Positions 21,489 to 29,985 of a DNA stretch of 42,355 bases are shown one piece after another. Both the position numbers and the translations under genes were made by a program. The notes under the pieces are model-generated. The model saw only the letters and a list, made by a program, of their open reading frames with translations. It ran no database searches and was not told the DNA's origin. Source of the DNA: Arthrobacter sp. (lineage in GTDB: Bacteria > Actinomycetota > Actinomycetes > Actinomycetales > Micrococcaceae); the NCBI GenBank assembly GCA_031277795.1, contig JAITLQ010000003.1:1-42355 (forward strand), given 5' to 3'. Numbering within the stretch: position 1 is the first letter of the stretch; every line of letters starts with the position of its first letter.

Positions 21489-22646
21489 TCAGGCCTCGGC
21501 CTCCGAACCCAGCAGCCACTCCGCCACCGTCCGGTGCGCCGATTCGGCGTCCGAGGGGTGGTAGAGGCTCGCGAGCACGTCCCGGTACAGGCGTTCGAGC
21601 TCCGTTCCCGTGGAGTACTCGGCGCCGCCGGAGACCTTGAGCGCCTCCATGACCAGCTCCCGTGCCGTGTCGCCGGCGTGGGTCCTGAACGTCACGAGGC
21701 GCGGGAACCACGACGCGCCGTGCTCGGCCCCGGCGTCCAGCTCCATGGCGAGCAACCTGGCCTGCGCGTCGAGCCTCAGCTGGGCCATCCCCGCCTCGGC
21801 CACGCGCCAGCGCAGCGCCGGGTCCTGGGCGAGTGACGCCTTGCTCACGCGCGAGCGGCGCAGCGTGAGGTTGCCCGCGGCCAGCTGCACGGCCCGGTCC
21901 GCCACCCCCACGTAGACGGAGCCCGTCAGGGTGAGGAAGGAGGCGAAGATCCCGAAGATCAGCGGATCGCTCGCGTCCCCCACCCGCAGCACGCTGTGGA
22001 CGTCCCGCGCGCGCAGCAGCGCCCGGTCGAGCTTGGTGCCGTTGGAGGCCGAGGCGCGCATGCCCAGGGCGTCCCACGTCGGCAGCACCTGAACCCCCGG
22101 CTGGCGCTCGACGAAGCCGTGGACCAGGCGCGCGTCCTCCCCGTCCCCCTCCTTGGCGAAGACACCCAGCCGCGTCCACGCGGCCGAGAGGGAGGTGAAG
22201 ATCTTCACGCCCGTGAGCTCGTAGTCCCCATCCGGGCGGCGTTCGGCCGTGCTGAAGGAGTCGAAGAGCACCGCATCGTTGCCAGGCTCCGACACGCCGA
22301 AGGCCAGCACCTCCCCGTCCGCCGCCCACCGACGCATCCGCGCCAGGCGGTCGTCGCCCTTGGCACGCAGGAGTCGATCGACGCCGAGCCACACGAGGTG
22401 CATGTTCACCGCGAGGGCGGTCCCCGGCGCGTGCGCCGCCACGAGGCGCTGCCCCGCCACGGCCTCGGCGAATCCCCAGTCCCTTCCCCCCAGCTCCGCC
22501 GGGAGCATGGCCGTCAGGTACCCGGCCTGCTTGAGCGCCTCGAGGTCCTCGTGGGCAAAGGTGTTGTTGCGATCGTGAGCGGCGGCGCGCTCGCGGAGCC
22601 CGCGCAGCAGCGCAGGGGTCAGGACCTCGGACACCGAGGGATGCAC
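21489..22646 (-). CDS. Acyl-CoA dehydrogenase family flavoprotein
   Basis: A 385-aa FAD enzyme of the acyl-CoA dehydrogenase fold. Seen: an N-terminal helical domain, GVSEPGNDA in the flavin-binding loop, KIFTSLSAAWTRLGV beta segment, TWDALGMRASAS, and a C-terminal helical bundle. The last motif reads ERLYRDVLASLYHPSDAE, where classical dehydrogenases have a Glu in a GGTSEIQ-like stretch. The usual catalytic base is therefore not evident and the protein may be an oxidase or monooxygenase relative. GTG 22646 has AGGAGA 6 nt upstream, which fixes the start. It follows the M20 peptidase gene by 37 nt. Substrate unknown. Confidence 0.82.
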   Translation of the reverse strand: MHPSVSEVLTPALLRGLRERAAAHDRNNTFAHEDLEALKQAGYLTAMLPAELGGRDWGFAEAVAGQRLVAAHAPGTALAVNMHLVWLGVDRLLRAKGDDRLARMRRWAADGEVLAFGVSEPGNDAVLFDSFSTAERRPDGDYELTGVKIFTSLSAAWTRLGVFAKEGDGEDARLVHGFVERQPGVQVLPTWDALGMRASASNGTKLDRALLRARDVHSVLRVGDASDPLIFGIFASFLTLTGSVYVGVADRAVQLAAGNLTLRRSRVSKASLAQDPALRWRVAEAGMAQLRLDAQARLLAMELDAGAEHGASWFPRLVTFRTHAGDTARELVMEALKVSGGAEYSTGTELERLYRDVLASLYHPSDAESAHRTVAEWLLGSEAEA

Positions 22647-22683
22647 GTCTTCTCCTTGGGGTGGTTGGGGCGGGGCGTGTCGC

Positions 22684-23997
22684 TCAGAAGCGACGGACGA
22701 GGGCGGCGAGCACGTCGACGCCAAAGTGCAGGGCGGCGACGGGCACGCGCTCGTCCACGCCGTGGAACATTCCGGTGAAGTCGAGCTCGGCCGGCAGACG
22801 CAACGGCGCGAAGCCGTAGCCCTGCACACCCAGGCGGGCCAGCGCCTTGTTGTCCGTGCCGGCCGGGAGCATATAGGGGAACACCTCCGCGCCCGGATCG
22901 GCCTCGCGCAGCAGCTCGCCCATGAGGGAGACGAGCGGCGCATCGGCCGGCGCCTGCATCGACTCGAACTCGATGCCCCGCTCCACCGTGACCTTGTCTC
23001 CCGCCAGCTCCTGGAGCTTCGCGATGGTCTCGTGGTGCACGCCGGGCAGCGTGCGCACGTCGATCCTCGCCGTTGCGGCGGAGGGCACCACATTGTCCTT
23101 GTAGCCGGCGCGGAGCACCGTCGGGTTGACGGTGGTGGAGAGGGTCCCGGTCACGAACTTGGCGGTGGCGCCGAGCGCCTCCCACTGCGGCGTGGGGTCG
23201 GCCGGGTCGAAGGTGGTGCCGCTGAGCCTGGCCACGCCCTCGAGCAGCTCGCGCGTGGCGGGGTGGTAGCTGCTCCCCCAGTCGTGCTCGCCGATGCGGG
23301 CAAGGGCCTGGGCCAGGTGGAGCACCGGGTTGTCCGGATTGGTCTGCGAACCGTGCCCGGCCGTGCCCTGCGCCGTGAGGCCCAGCCAGGCCATGCCCTT
23401 CTCCGCCGTCTGCACCAGGTAGGCCCGCGTGCCGGCCACGGTGGTGGAGAACCCTCCCACTTCGGAGATGGCCCATCCCGCCCCGGCAAACTCCTCCGGG
23501 TGATGATCGACCATCCATTGGGCGCCAAAGAGGCCGCCGGCCTCCTCGTCGGCGAACATCGCCACGATGAGGTCGCGCGGCGGCACCTCACCGGTGCGCG
23601 CCAGCTCGCGCACCACGCTAAGAATCATGGCGTCCATGTTCTTCATGTCCACGGCACCGCGGCCCCAGATCATGTCGTCGATGAGCTCGGCGGCAAAGGG
23701 ATCGACGCTCCAGTCCTCGGCCGCCGCTGGCACCACATCGAGATGCCCGTGCAGGATCAGGGCGGGGAGGCTGCGGTCCCGGCCCGGGATGCGGGCCACC
23801 AGATTGGCGCGCCCGGGGGCCGACTCGTAGATGCGGGACTCGATCCCCACCTCGGCCAGCAGCCGCGCCACATAGGCGGCGGCCGGCGCCTCGTTGGCGG
23901 AGGCCGCGCCCGATCCGTCGTTGGAGGTGTCGATCCTGATCAGGGCCCGCGTGATCTCGACGACCTCGTCCTTGGCGCTGGGCAGCGGCTGCTCCAC
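22684..23997 (-). CDS. M20 family metallopeptidase/deacylase
   Basis: A 437-aa di-zinc hydrolase of the ArgE/DapE/CPG2 group. Seen: the metal motif LHGHLDVVP near residue 85, WGRGAVDMKNMDA with the bridging Asp near 118, the catalytic pair FADEEAGG near 153, SEVGG, and a C-terminal MFHGVDERV with the last His ligand. A dimerisation domain fits between. GTG 23997 is preceded by GGAGGA at about 7 nt. The family member at the matching place in M. tuberculosis is Rv2141c. Substrate cannot be assigned: peptides, acyl-amino acids or dipeptides are all possible. Confidence 0.88.
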   Translation of the reverse strand: MEQPLPSAKDEVVEITRALIRIDTSNDGSGAASANEAPAAAYVARLLAEVGIESRIYESAPGRANLVARIPGRDRSLPALILHGHLDVVPAAAEDWSVDPFAAELIDDMIWGRGAVDMKNMDAMILSVVRELARTGEVPPRDLIVAMFADEEAGGLFGAQWMVDHHPEEFAGAGWAISEVGGFSTTVAGTRAYLVQTAEKGMAWLGLTAQGTAGHGSQTNPDNPVLHLAQALARIGEHDWGSSYHPATRELLEGVARLSGTTFDPADPTPQWEALGATAKFVTGTLSTTVNPTVLRAGYKDNVVPSAATARIDVRTLPGVHHETIAKLQELAGDKVTVERGIEFESMQAPADAPLVSLMGELLREADPGAEVFPYMLPAGTDNKALARLGVQGYGFAPLRLPAELDFTGMFHGVDERVPVAALHFGVDVLAALVRRF

Positions 23998-24155
23998 GGT
24001 GACTCCTCCGATGTGACTCGTTGTACTGGCGGGCGGGCGTGGCCCGCACCTGGGCCCGCGAGGGCCGGCGGCGGTGCCGGAGCGCGCCCGTGCGCCTCAC
24101 CCTAGTGCGATCGCCACTTGGGGGTGGGCGTGAGTTGCGTTGAGGAGGCCTCGAT

Positions 24156-24184
24156 TTGTTCCTTGCGCGCCACTCGTGTAAGCT
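24156..24184 (+). promoter_or_regulatory. Promoter of tRNA-Leu
   Basis: TTGTTC (24156-24161) and TAAGCT (24179-24184) are separated by exactly 17 bp, a good sigma-70-type pair. Transcription would begin near 24191, leaving a 5' leader of about 40 nt for RNase P to remove. This is the only clear two-box promoter I found in the window. Confidence 0.65.
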
Positions 24185-24230
24185 CTTACTCGTTGCCACG
24201 GCGGCCGAAAGGAAGCCGGAGACACCACCT

Positions 24231-24314
24231 GCGCGGGTGGCGGAATAGGTAGACGCGCTAGCTTGAGGTGCTAGTCCTGGAAACGGGGTGGGGGTTCAAG
24301 TCCCCCTTCGCGCA
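24231..24314 (+). tRNA. tRNA-Leu (anticodon GAG)
   Basis: An 84-nt class II tRNA. The acceptor arm GCGCGGG pairs with TTCGCGC (with two G-U pairs). The D-arm contains TGGCGGAATAGGTAGACGC, the anticodon stem CTAGC/GCTAG encloses TTGAGGT with GAG at 24265-24267, a long variable arm follows, and the T-arm is GGGGGTTCAAGTCCCCC. CCA is not encoded. Promoter and terminator flank it closely, so it is transcribed alone. It reads CUC and, by wobble, CUU leucine codons. Confidence 0.97.
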
Positions 24315-24320
24315 CAGAGT

Positions 24321-24352
24321 AGAGGCCCTCGGGAGTGATCCCGAGGGCCTCT
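24321..24352 (+). terminator. Rho-independent terminator of tRNA-Leu
   Basis: A 14-bp perfect stem (24321-24334 with 24339-24352) and a GTGA tetraloop, followed by TTGTTTC. It starts 6 nt after the tRNA and is the most canonical intrinsic terminator in the window. Confidence 0.93.
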
Positions 24353-24439
24353 TTGTTTCACCCGTGAGATCATGAACCAGCTCTCCCGGAGCGCCGCCTC
24401 CCTTGCGGCCCTCCTCCCCCACGCATGCAAGGAGGCAAC

Positions 24440-25651
24440 GTGAGCGGCGTCGTCAACGTTCTGTCTCTTCACACCTCCCCGCTGGCCCAGCCCGGCGCCG
24501 GCGACGCCGGGGGCATGAACGTCTTTGTGCTCCAGAGCGCGCTCGCGCTCGCCGCCGCCGGAACCCGCGTCAAGATCTTCACGCGCTCGCGCGCCGCGTG
24601 GTCGCGCTCCCCCGCGCCGGGCGTCGCGGTGCACGGTCTGCCGGCCGGCGGGGATCGCCACCTGAGCAAGGAGCAGCTCGCGGCGGCCGTGCCGGACTTC
24701 GCCGCCGCCCTGCTCAAGCATCCCGACTTCGAGCCGGCCGCACCCCTGCATTCCCACTATTGGCTCTCCGGCGCCGCGGCGGACCTGATCCGCCGCCACA
24801 GCGCGGGCGGCTGGGTGCACACGATGCACACGACGGCAGCGCGCAAGCACCGGCATTCGCCCGGCGTGGCGCTCGAGGAGCCGCGGGCCACGGCCGAGGC
24901 CATGATCGCCTCGCGCGCCGACGCGCTGACGGCCAACACCGAGGCCGACCGCGCCGAGCTGCTGGCCGACTTCGGCGTGAGCCCGGAGCGCGTGGTGGTG
25001 GTCTCGCCCGGCATCGACACCTCGGTGTTCACCCCGGAGGGCGAGCGCGCCGAGTGGCCCCTGAGCTGTCGCGGGCCGCGCCTGCTCTTTGCCGGGCGCA
25101 TCCAGCCCTACAAGGGCCCGCAGGTCGCCATCTCGGCCCTGGGGTTGCTGGCCCGCCAGGGCATCGGGGGCACCCTCGTGCTGCTGGGCGATCGCTCGGG
25201 GGTGGGAGCGCAGGACCCGGCGGCGCTGGCCGCCGCGGCCGGGGTGGGCGCGCGCGTGCTCTCCCTGCCGCCCGTGCCGCATCACGAGCTGGCCGCCTGG
25301 TATCGCCGCGCCGATGCGGTGCTCGTGCCCTCGCGCCACGAAACCTACGGGCTCGTGGCGGCGGAGGCGCTCGCGTGCGGCACCCCGGTGTTTGCCCACG
25401 ACGTGGGCGGCCTGAGCACCCTCGTGAACGACGGCGTGGACGGACGGCTCCTGCCCGATCTCGACCCCGAGCGCTGGGCGGCGGCCCTGGCGCGGCTTCA
25501 GCACGGCGCGCCGCTCGCGTGGCGCAGCGCGGCCGCCGCCACGGGCGCGGCCCGCGGTTGGGACGCGACGGCGGCGTCGCTCTCACGCCTCTACGCGCGG
25601 CTCGAGCGGCCCCGGGCCGCGGCCCGGGACCGCCTCCCTACAGCCGGCTGA
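24440..25651 (+). CDS. mshA: MshA, D-inositol-3-phosphate glycosyltransferase
   Basis: A 403-aa GT4 family enzyme that transfers GlcNAc from UDP-GlcNAc to inositol-3-phosphate, the first step of mycothiol synthesis. Seen: LSLHTSPLAQPGAGDAGGMN near the start, a signature of MshA, SHYWLSG, the acceptor-site HTMHTTAARK, then the GT-B C-terminal domain with LLFAGRIQPYKGPQ and the E-x7-E motif HETYGLVAAEALACGTPVF. The start is GTG 24440: AAGGAGG lies 4 nt upstream, while the ATG at 24425 overlaps that site and is rejected. Its last 14 nt overlap the convergent MaoC gene. Slightly shorter than mycobacterial MshA. Confidence 0.9.
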   Translation: MSGVVNVLSLHTSPLAQPGAGDAGGMNVFVLQSALALAAAGTRVKIFTRSRAAWSRSPAPGVAVHGLPAGGDRHLSKEQLAAAVPDFAAALLKHPDFEPAAPLHSHYWLSGAAADLIRRHSAGGWVHTMHTTAARKHRHSPGVALEEPRATAEAMIASRADALTANTEADRAELLADFGVSPERVVVVSPGIDTSVFTPEGERAEWPLSCRGPRLLFAGRIQPYKGPQVAISALGLLARQGIGGTLVLLGDRSGVGAQDPAALAAAAGVGARVLSLPPVPHHELAAWYRRADAVLVPSRHETYGLVAAEALACGTPVFAHDVGGLSTLVNDGVDGRLLPDLDPERWAAALARLQHGAPLAWRSAAAATGAARGWDATAASLSRLYARLERPRAAARDRLPTAG

Positions 25652-26504
25652 CCGCGCCGGCGAAGTGGGGCTTGAGGGACCGCTGGTTCCAGCCGGAGAA
25701 GCGCACGACGCCGCCCGGCCCGCTTGAGCGGTTGACCTCCACCGTGCCGGGCAGGAACACGGGCGTCGCGAACTCGATCTCCCACGCGTAGCCGCGCCCG
25801 TGCGGCGCGCACTGCGCCAGCGCCCGGCCGGCCAGGTACATCCCGTGCGCGATCGGCGCCTTGAGCCCGAGCGCCTTGGCGCTCAGCGCGCTCAGGTGGA
25901 TCGGGTTGTAGTCGCCAAGCACCGCGGCAAAGCGGCGACCGGTCGATGCGTCGAGGCGCCAGCGCGCCGTGGTCGCCGGCGGGACGAGGGGCTCGCGCCG
26001 CGGCGCCGGCGGCACCTCGATCCCCGCGAGCCGCACCCCCTTGGCAAGGTAGAGGCTCAGGCCCTCCCAGACCGGCTCCTCCCCCACGAACAGGCGGGTC
26101 CTGACCGTGACGGTCGTGCCGGCGTGGTGGGCCCGCAGCTCCTCGGCGCTCGCGCTGACGCTGAGGACCTCGTCCGGCCGGACCGGACGCAGATGCCGCA
26201 CCTCGTTGCGCAGGTGGACCAGTCCCAGGAGCGGGAGCGGGAAGTCGGGGCGGGACAGGAGCCAGAGCGCCAGGGGGAAGCCCAGGCCGTGCATGAGCAC
26301 GCTCGGGAGCTCGTCCCTGACGGTGTCTCCCATGAGCCGCTGGTAGGCCACCAGCTGCTCCGGCCGGCACCGCACGCCCTCCACAAACGCCTCGCGCCGG
26401 GGCAGCCGGTCCGGGCTCACCTCCCGCACGCGCCGCAGGGCGCGCGGGGCAGCGGACGCGTAGAGCGCGCCGAGTCGCGGCTTCGCGCTCAGGGTTTCGC
26501 GCAT
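25638..26504 (-). CDS. MaoC-like (R)-hydratase, HtdX type
   Basis: A 288-aa double hot-dog protein expected to dehydrate or hydrate (R)-3-hydroxyacyl/enoyl thioesters. Seen: an N-terminal degenerate hot-dog half and a C-terminal half with the hydratase 2 motif GDYNPIHLS and the strand IAHGMYLAGRAL. It begins 3 nt after the fabG4 stop and ends within the last codons of convergent mshA. In M. tuberculosis the same order, fadA2-fabG4-htdX, is Rv0243, Rv0242c, Rv0241c, which strongly supports the assignment. It likely forms a 3-ketoacyl/3-hydroxyacyl thioester unit with the neighbouring reductase. Confidence 0.87.
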   Translation of the reverse strand: MRETLSAKPRLGALYASAAPRALRRVREVSPDRLPRREAFVEGVRCRPEQLVAYQRLMGDTVRDELPSVLMHGLGFPLALWLLSRPDFPLPLLGLVHLRNEVRHLRPVRPDEVLSVSASAEELRAHHAGTTVTVRTRLFVGEEPVWEGLSLYLAKGVRLAGIEVPPAPRREPLVPPATTARWRLDASTGRRFAAVLGDYNPIHLSALSAKALGLKAPIAHGMYLAGRALAQCAPHGRGYAWEIEFATPVFLPGTVEVNRSSGPGGVVRFSGWNQRSLKPHFAGAVSRL

Positions 26505-26507
26505 GCC

Positions 26508-27845
26508 TCAGGCCCCGATCAGGCTCTGGCCGCACACGCGCAGCGTGCGCCCGTTGATCCCGCCCGCCGCGTCGGAGGCCAGGAACGAGATGGCCTCCGC
26601 CACGTCGAGCGGCAGGCCGCCCTGCTGCAGCGAGGGAAGGATGAGCCGGCCCGCGGCCCGGGTGCCGAAGGGAATCTTGGCCGTCATCTCGGTCTCGATG
26701 AAGCCGGGTGCCACGGCGTTGATGCCCCCTCCCAGGGCGCCGAAGGCCCGGGCAGAGGCCCCCACCATGCCGATCACGCCGGCCTTGGAGGCCCCGTAGT
26801 TGGTCTGCCCGCGGTTGCCGGCGATGCCAGACGTCGAGGCCAGGCTCACGAGCCGCAGGCCGGGCAGGCCGGCCGCGAGGAAGGCCTCGTTCATGCGCAG
26901 CTGCGACTCGAGGTTGACGGCCATGACGGAGTCCCACTTCGCGGCGTCCATGTTCACGAGGAGTTTGTCGCGCGTGATGCCGGCGTTGTGGATGACGATG
27001 TCGAGGGCGCCGTGGCGGCCCGTGGCGTGCTCGATGATCTTGGTGCCGGCGTCCCGCGCCGTGACGTCGAGCTGCAGGGCGGTCCCGCCCACCTCGTTGG
27101 CCACCTTGGCCAGCGCATCGCCGGCCGCCGGAACGTCGACGGCCACGACCGTGGCGCCGTCGCGGTGGAGCACGCGGGTGATGGCGGCGCCGATGCCCCG
27201 CGCCGCACCCGTGACCACGGCAACCTTGCCGGCCAGGGGCCGGTCGGCGTCGGCCGGCAGCGCTCCGCCCGCGCCGTCGACGCGGATGAACTGGCCGTCC
27301 ACGTAGGCGGAGCGCCCGGAGAGCAGGAAGCGCAGCGCGCCCTGCGCGCTCGGGGCGTCAAGCCCGATCCCGTCCGCCAGCTCGATGCCGTTGCCCGTTG
27401 CACCGCCACGCAGCTCGTGCGCGAGCGAACGCAGCAGCCCGGTGACGCCTTGGCGCGCGGCGGCCAGGGCCGGGGCGTCGTCGTCGGACGCGGGGCGCGA
27501 GATGGTCACCACCCGCCCGCCGGGGGCGAGCTTGCGCAGGGCCGGCGCCATGGTGAGGGCGGGGGCGGAGAGGTCGCCGGGGGCGCGCACCTCGTCGAGG
27601 ACGGCGACGATGGCCCCGAGCGTGGCGTTGCCGGCGTCGTGCGTGCGCACCTCCTGGCCCCAAGCCAAGAGGAGTTCCCCCACCTCGGCCGCCAGGGCGC
27701 TGGTGCCGACGACCAGGATGGCGCCGGGGACGAGCGCGGCGCCCTCGCGGTAGCGGCGCAGGGTCACGGGAGCCGGCAGACCGAGCTGCTTGGTCAGCGT
27801 CTTGCCGAAGCCGCTCGTGGCGAAGTTCAGGTACTGATCAGCCAT
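26508..27845 (-). CDS. fabG4: FabG4-type 3-oxoacyl thioester reductase
   Basis: A 445-aa short-chain dehydrogenase of the long (high-molecular-weight FabG) type, which reduces 3-oxoacyl-CoA or ACP with NAD(H). Seen: an N-terminal flavodoxin-like half (about 1-205), then the Rossmann motif VVTGAARGIGAA near 235, the strand HNAGITRDK, and the catalytic YGASK (Tyr and Lys). The ATG at 27845 directly follows the thiolase stop with a 1-nt gap, and the residues MADQYLNF match the family start. An upstream extension in the same frame runs through the thiolase gene and is discarded. Middle gene of a three-gene operon. Confidence 0.9.
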   Translation of the reverse strand: MADQYLNFATSGFGKTLTKQLGLPAPVTLRRYREGAALVPGAILVVGTSALAAEVGELLLAWGQEVRTHDAGNATLGAIVAVLDEVRAPGDLSAPALTMAPALRKLAPGGRVVTISRPASDDDAPALAAARQGVTGLLRSLAHELRGGATGNGIELADGIGLDAPSAQGALRFLLSGRSAYVDGQFIRVDGAGGALPADADRPLAGKVAVVTGAARGIGAAITRVLHRDGATVVAVDVPAAGDALAKVANEVGGTALQLDVTARDAGTKIIEHATGRHGALDIVIHNAGITRDKLLVNMDAAKWDSVMAVNLESQLRMNEAFLAAGLPGLRLVSLASTSGIAGNRGQTNYGASKAGVIGMVGASARAFGALGGGINAVAPGFIETEMTAKIPFGTRAAGRLILPSLQQGGLPLDVAEAISFLASDAAGGINGRTLRVCGQSLIGA

Positions 27846-27846
27846 G

Positions 27847-29142
27847 TCAGCGCGCCTCCAGGATCGCGACGACGCCCTGACCGCCGGCGGCGCAGACCGA
27901 GATGAGGCCGCGGCCCGAGCCCTTCTCGTGCAGCAGCTTCGCCAGGGTGGCGACGATGCGGCCGCCCGTGGCGGCGAAGGGGTGGCCGGCGGCCAGGGAG
28001 GAACCGGCCACATTGAGCTTGGAGCGGTCGATGGACCCGAGCGGGGCGTCGAGGCCGAGGCGCTCCGAGCAGAACTCGGGGTCTTCCCAGGCCTTGAGCG
28101 TCGAGAGCACGGTGCCGGCAAAGGCCTCGTGGATCTCGTAGAAGTCGAAGTCCTGCAGGCTCAGGCCGTTGCGGGCAAGCAGGCGCGGGACGGCGTAGGC
28201 CGGCGCCATGAGCAGGCCCTCCTCGCCCGAGACGAAGTCGACGGCGCCGAGCTCGTAGTCGACGAAGTCGGCCAGCACCGGCAGGGAATGCTCGGCCGCA
28301 AACGCCTCCGAGCCCAACAGCACGGCCGAGGCGCCGTCGGTGAGCGGCGTCGAGTTGCCCGCCGTCATGCTCGCCTCGTCGCCCAGGTGCTTGCCGAAGG
28401 CCGGCTTGAGCTTGGCGAGCTTGTCCACCGTGGAGTCGGCGCGCAGGTTGTTGTCCTTGCTCAGGCCGCGGTACGGCGTGAGCAGGTCATCGAAGAAGCC
28501 GCGATCGTAGGCCGCCGCGAGGTTCCGGTGGCTCGCGGCCGCGAGCTCGTCCTGCGCCTCGCGCGTGATCCCCCAGCGCTGCGTGGTGAGGGCCTGATGC
28601 TCGCCCATCGACAGGCCGGTGCGGGGTTCGTTGGTGCCGGGGGCGGAGGGCGCGAGATCCCGGGGGCGCAGGGAGGCGACGGCGGCCATGCGGTCCTTGA
28701 GGCTGCGGGCGCGGCCGAGGGCCAGCATGCCCGCGCGGGCCCCGTCGGAGAGGGCGATGGGCGCATCGGAGATCGTGTCGACGCCGCCGCCGATCCCCGA
28801 CTCGATCTGGCCCAGCTTGATCTTGTCCGCTAGCGAGCCGATGGCCTCGAGGCCCGTGGCGCACGCCATCTGGACGTCGTACGCAGGGGTGGAGGGGTCA
28901 AGCGCCGTCCCCAGCACGCTCTCGCGGCTCAGGTTGAAGTCGCGCGAATGCTTGAGCACCGCGCCGGCCGCCACGGCGCCCAAGCGTTCACCCTGCAGAC
29001 CGAAGCGCGCCACCAGGCCGTCCAGCGCGGCCGTGAGCATGTCCTGGTTGGAGGCGCCGACGTAGGCGCCGTTGGCCCTGGCGAAGGGAAGGCGGTTGCC
29101 GCCGATGATCACTGCGCGGCGCGGGGAAGGGCTCGAAGCCAT
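27847..29142 (-). CDS. fadA2: Acetyl-CoA acetyltransferase / 3-ketoacyl-CoA thiolase, FadA2/FadI type
   Basis: A 431-aa thiolase that cleaves or condenses 3-ketoacyl-CoA. Seen: nucleophile Cys94 in VQMACATG, the strand EIHEAFAGTVLS with catalytic His, and the C-terminal CAAGGQG with the second Cys at about 417. ATG 29142 has GAGGAC 5 nt upstream. TAACGT (29169-29174) with TTGTGC 15 bp further up is a possible promoter. First gene of the thiolase-fabG4-maoC operon and divergent from a TetR gene whose palindrome lies 79-109 nt upstream. Confidence 0.92.
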   Translation of the reverse strand: MASSPSPRRAVIIGGNRLPFARANGAYVGASNQDMLTAALDGLVARFGLQGERLGAVAAGAVLKHSRDFNLSRESVLGTALDPSTPAYDVQMACATGLEAIGSLADKIKLGQIESGIGGGVDTISDAPIALSDGARAGMLALGRARSLKDRMAAVASLRPRDLAPSAPGTNEPRTGLSMGEHQALTTQRWGITREAQDELAAASHRNLAAAYDRGFFDDLLTPYRGLSKDNNLRADSTVDKLAKLKPAFGKHLGDEASMTAGNSTPLTDGASAVLLGSEAFAAEHSLPVLADFVDYELGAVDFVSGEEGLLMAPAYAVPRLLARNGLSLQDFDFYEIHEAFAGTVLSTLKAWEDPEFCSERLGLDAPLGSIDRSKLNVAGSSLAAGHPFAATGGRIVATLAKLLHEKGSGRGLISVCAAGGQGVVAILEAR

Positions 29143-29220
29143 GGTGTCCTCGTGTTCCTTGACGGGTGACGTTACTCAGAACTGGGCCGGCACAAGCGGC
29201 CAATCGGGCTCGTTCTGTCC

Positions 29221-29251
29221 GATACCGAGCGTACCTGATACGCTCAGTATC
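29221..29251. promoter_or_regulatory. Palindromic operator between fadA and tetR
   Basis: A 31-bp near-perfect inverted repeat: GATAC(C/T)GAGCGTA arms of 13 bp around CCTGA, with one mismatched pair. It also contains a perfect 15-bp site GATAC-GCTCA-GTATC (29237-29251) and an imperfect twin starting 16 bp earlier (29221-29235). It ends on the base before the tetR GTG and contains the TACGCT -10 of tetR. This is a classical arrangement for TetR autoregulation. Confidence 0.8.
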
Positions 29252-29929
29252 GTGAAACAGATCACGCTTCAGAGCGAGTCGCACCCTCCGGCGCAGAACC
29301 AGGCCGTCGGCGCGCGCCCCAGCGACGGCCGAGCCACCCGCTGGGACGAGCACCGCTCCTTGCGCCGGGACGAGCTGGTGCTCGCCGCGCGCCGGGCCAT
29401 CCACCACGGCGGCCCGGGCGTTGCCATGGGGGACATCGCGGCGGAGGCGGGCACGAGCAAGTCCGTCTACTACCGCTACTTCGGCGACAAGGACGGCCTG
29501 CGCCGCGCCATCGGCGATGACGTCGTGAGCAAGCTCAGCGCCGCCGTCGTGGAGGCGGGGCGCACGGCGCCGGATCCGGTGGCGGCGTTGACCGCCATGA
29601 TCGGCACCTACCTGGCGCAGGCCGAGGCCTCCCCCAACACCTACGCCTTCGTCATGGCACCCGAGGACGCCGGCCAGGCCGACGCCCTGAAGCACGTGAG
29701 CGACCACCTCGCCGAACTCTTCCGCGAGCGCCTCGAGGAGCTGCACCGCGGCGCCGAGCTGGGCGGCGAGCATCTGTTCTGGCCCCACGCCGCCCTCGGC
29801 TTCATCAAGGCGGCGGGCGAGGCCTGGCTCGAGCGCGAGCCGCACGAGCGGCCGAGCGCCCCCGAACTCACGGCCACGCTCACCGCGTGGCTCCTGTCCG
29901 GGCCGCTCGCCCCCACGCCCGGCACCTGA
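29252..29929 (+). CDS. TetR-family regulator of the acyl-CoA module
   Basis: A 225-aa one-component repressor. Seen: an N-terminal helix-turn-helix VAMGDIAAEAGTSKSVYYRYFGDK at about 65-90 (the recognition helix is TSKSVYYRYF), preceded by a longer than usual basic leader and followed by a helical ligand-binding domain. GTG 29252 is chosen since it directly follows the palindrome and lies 7 nt after TACGCT; no ribosome site is present. Codons further upstream are open but cross the operator. Flanked by beta-oxidation genes on both sides, it probably senses an acyl-CoA. The acyl-CoA oxidase gene follows 56 nt later. Confidence 0.87.
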   Translation: MKQITLQSESHPPAQNQAVGARPSDGRATRWDEHRSLRRDELVLAARRAIHHGGPGVAMGDIAAEAGTSKSVYYRYFGDKDGLRRAIGDDVVSKLSAAVVEAGRTAPDPVAALTAMIGTYLAQAEASPNTYAFVMAPEDAGQADALKHVSDHLAELFRERLEELHRGAELGGEHLFWPHAALGFIKAAGEAWLEREPHERPSAPELTATLTAWLLSGPLAPTPGT

Positions 29930-29985
29930 CTCTGATCCCCTCCCAGCAGCACAGCAGCAGTAGCAAGAATCGAAAGGATTCGTTG

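Noticed and set aside
24425-24439. ATG start for mshA at 24425
   Set aside because: The AAGGAGG ribosome site lies inside this extension and serves the GTG at 24440.
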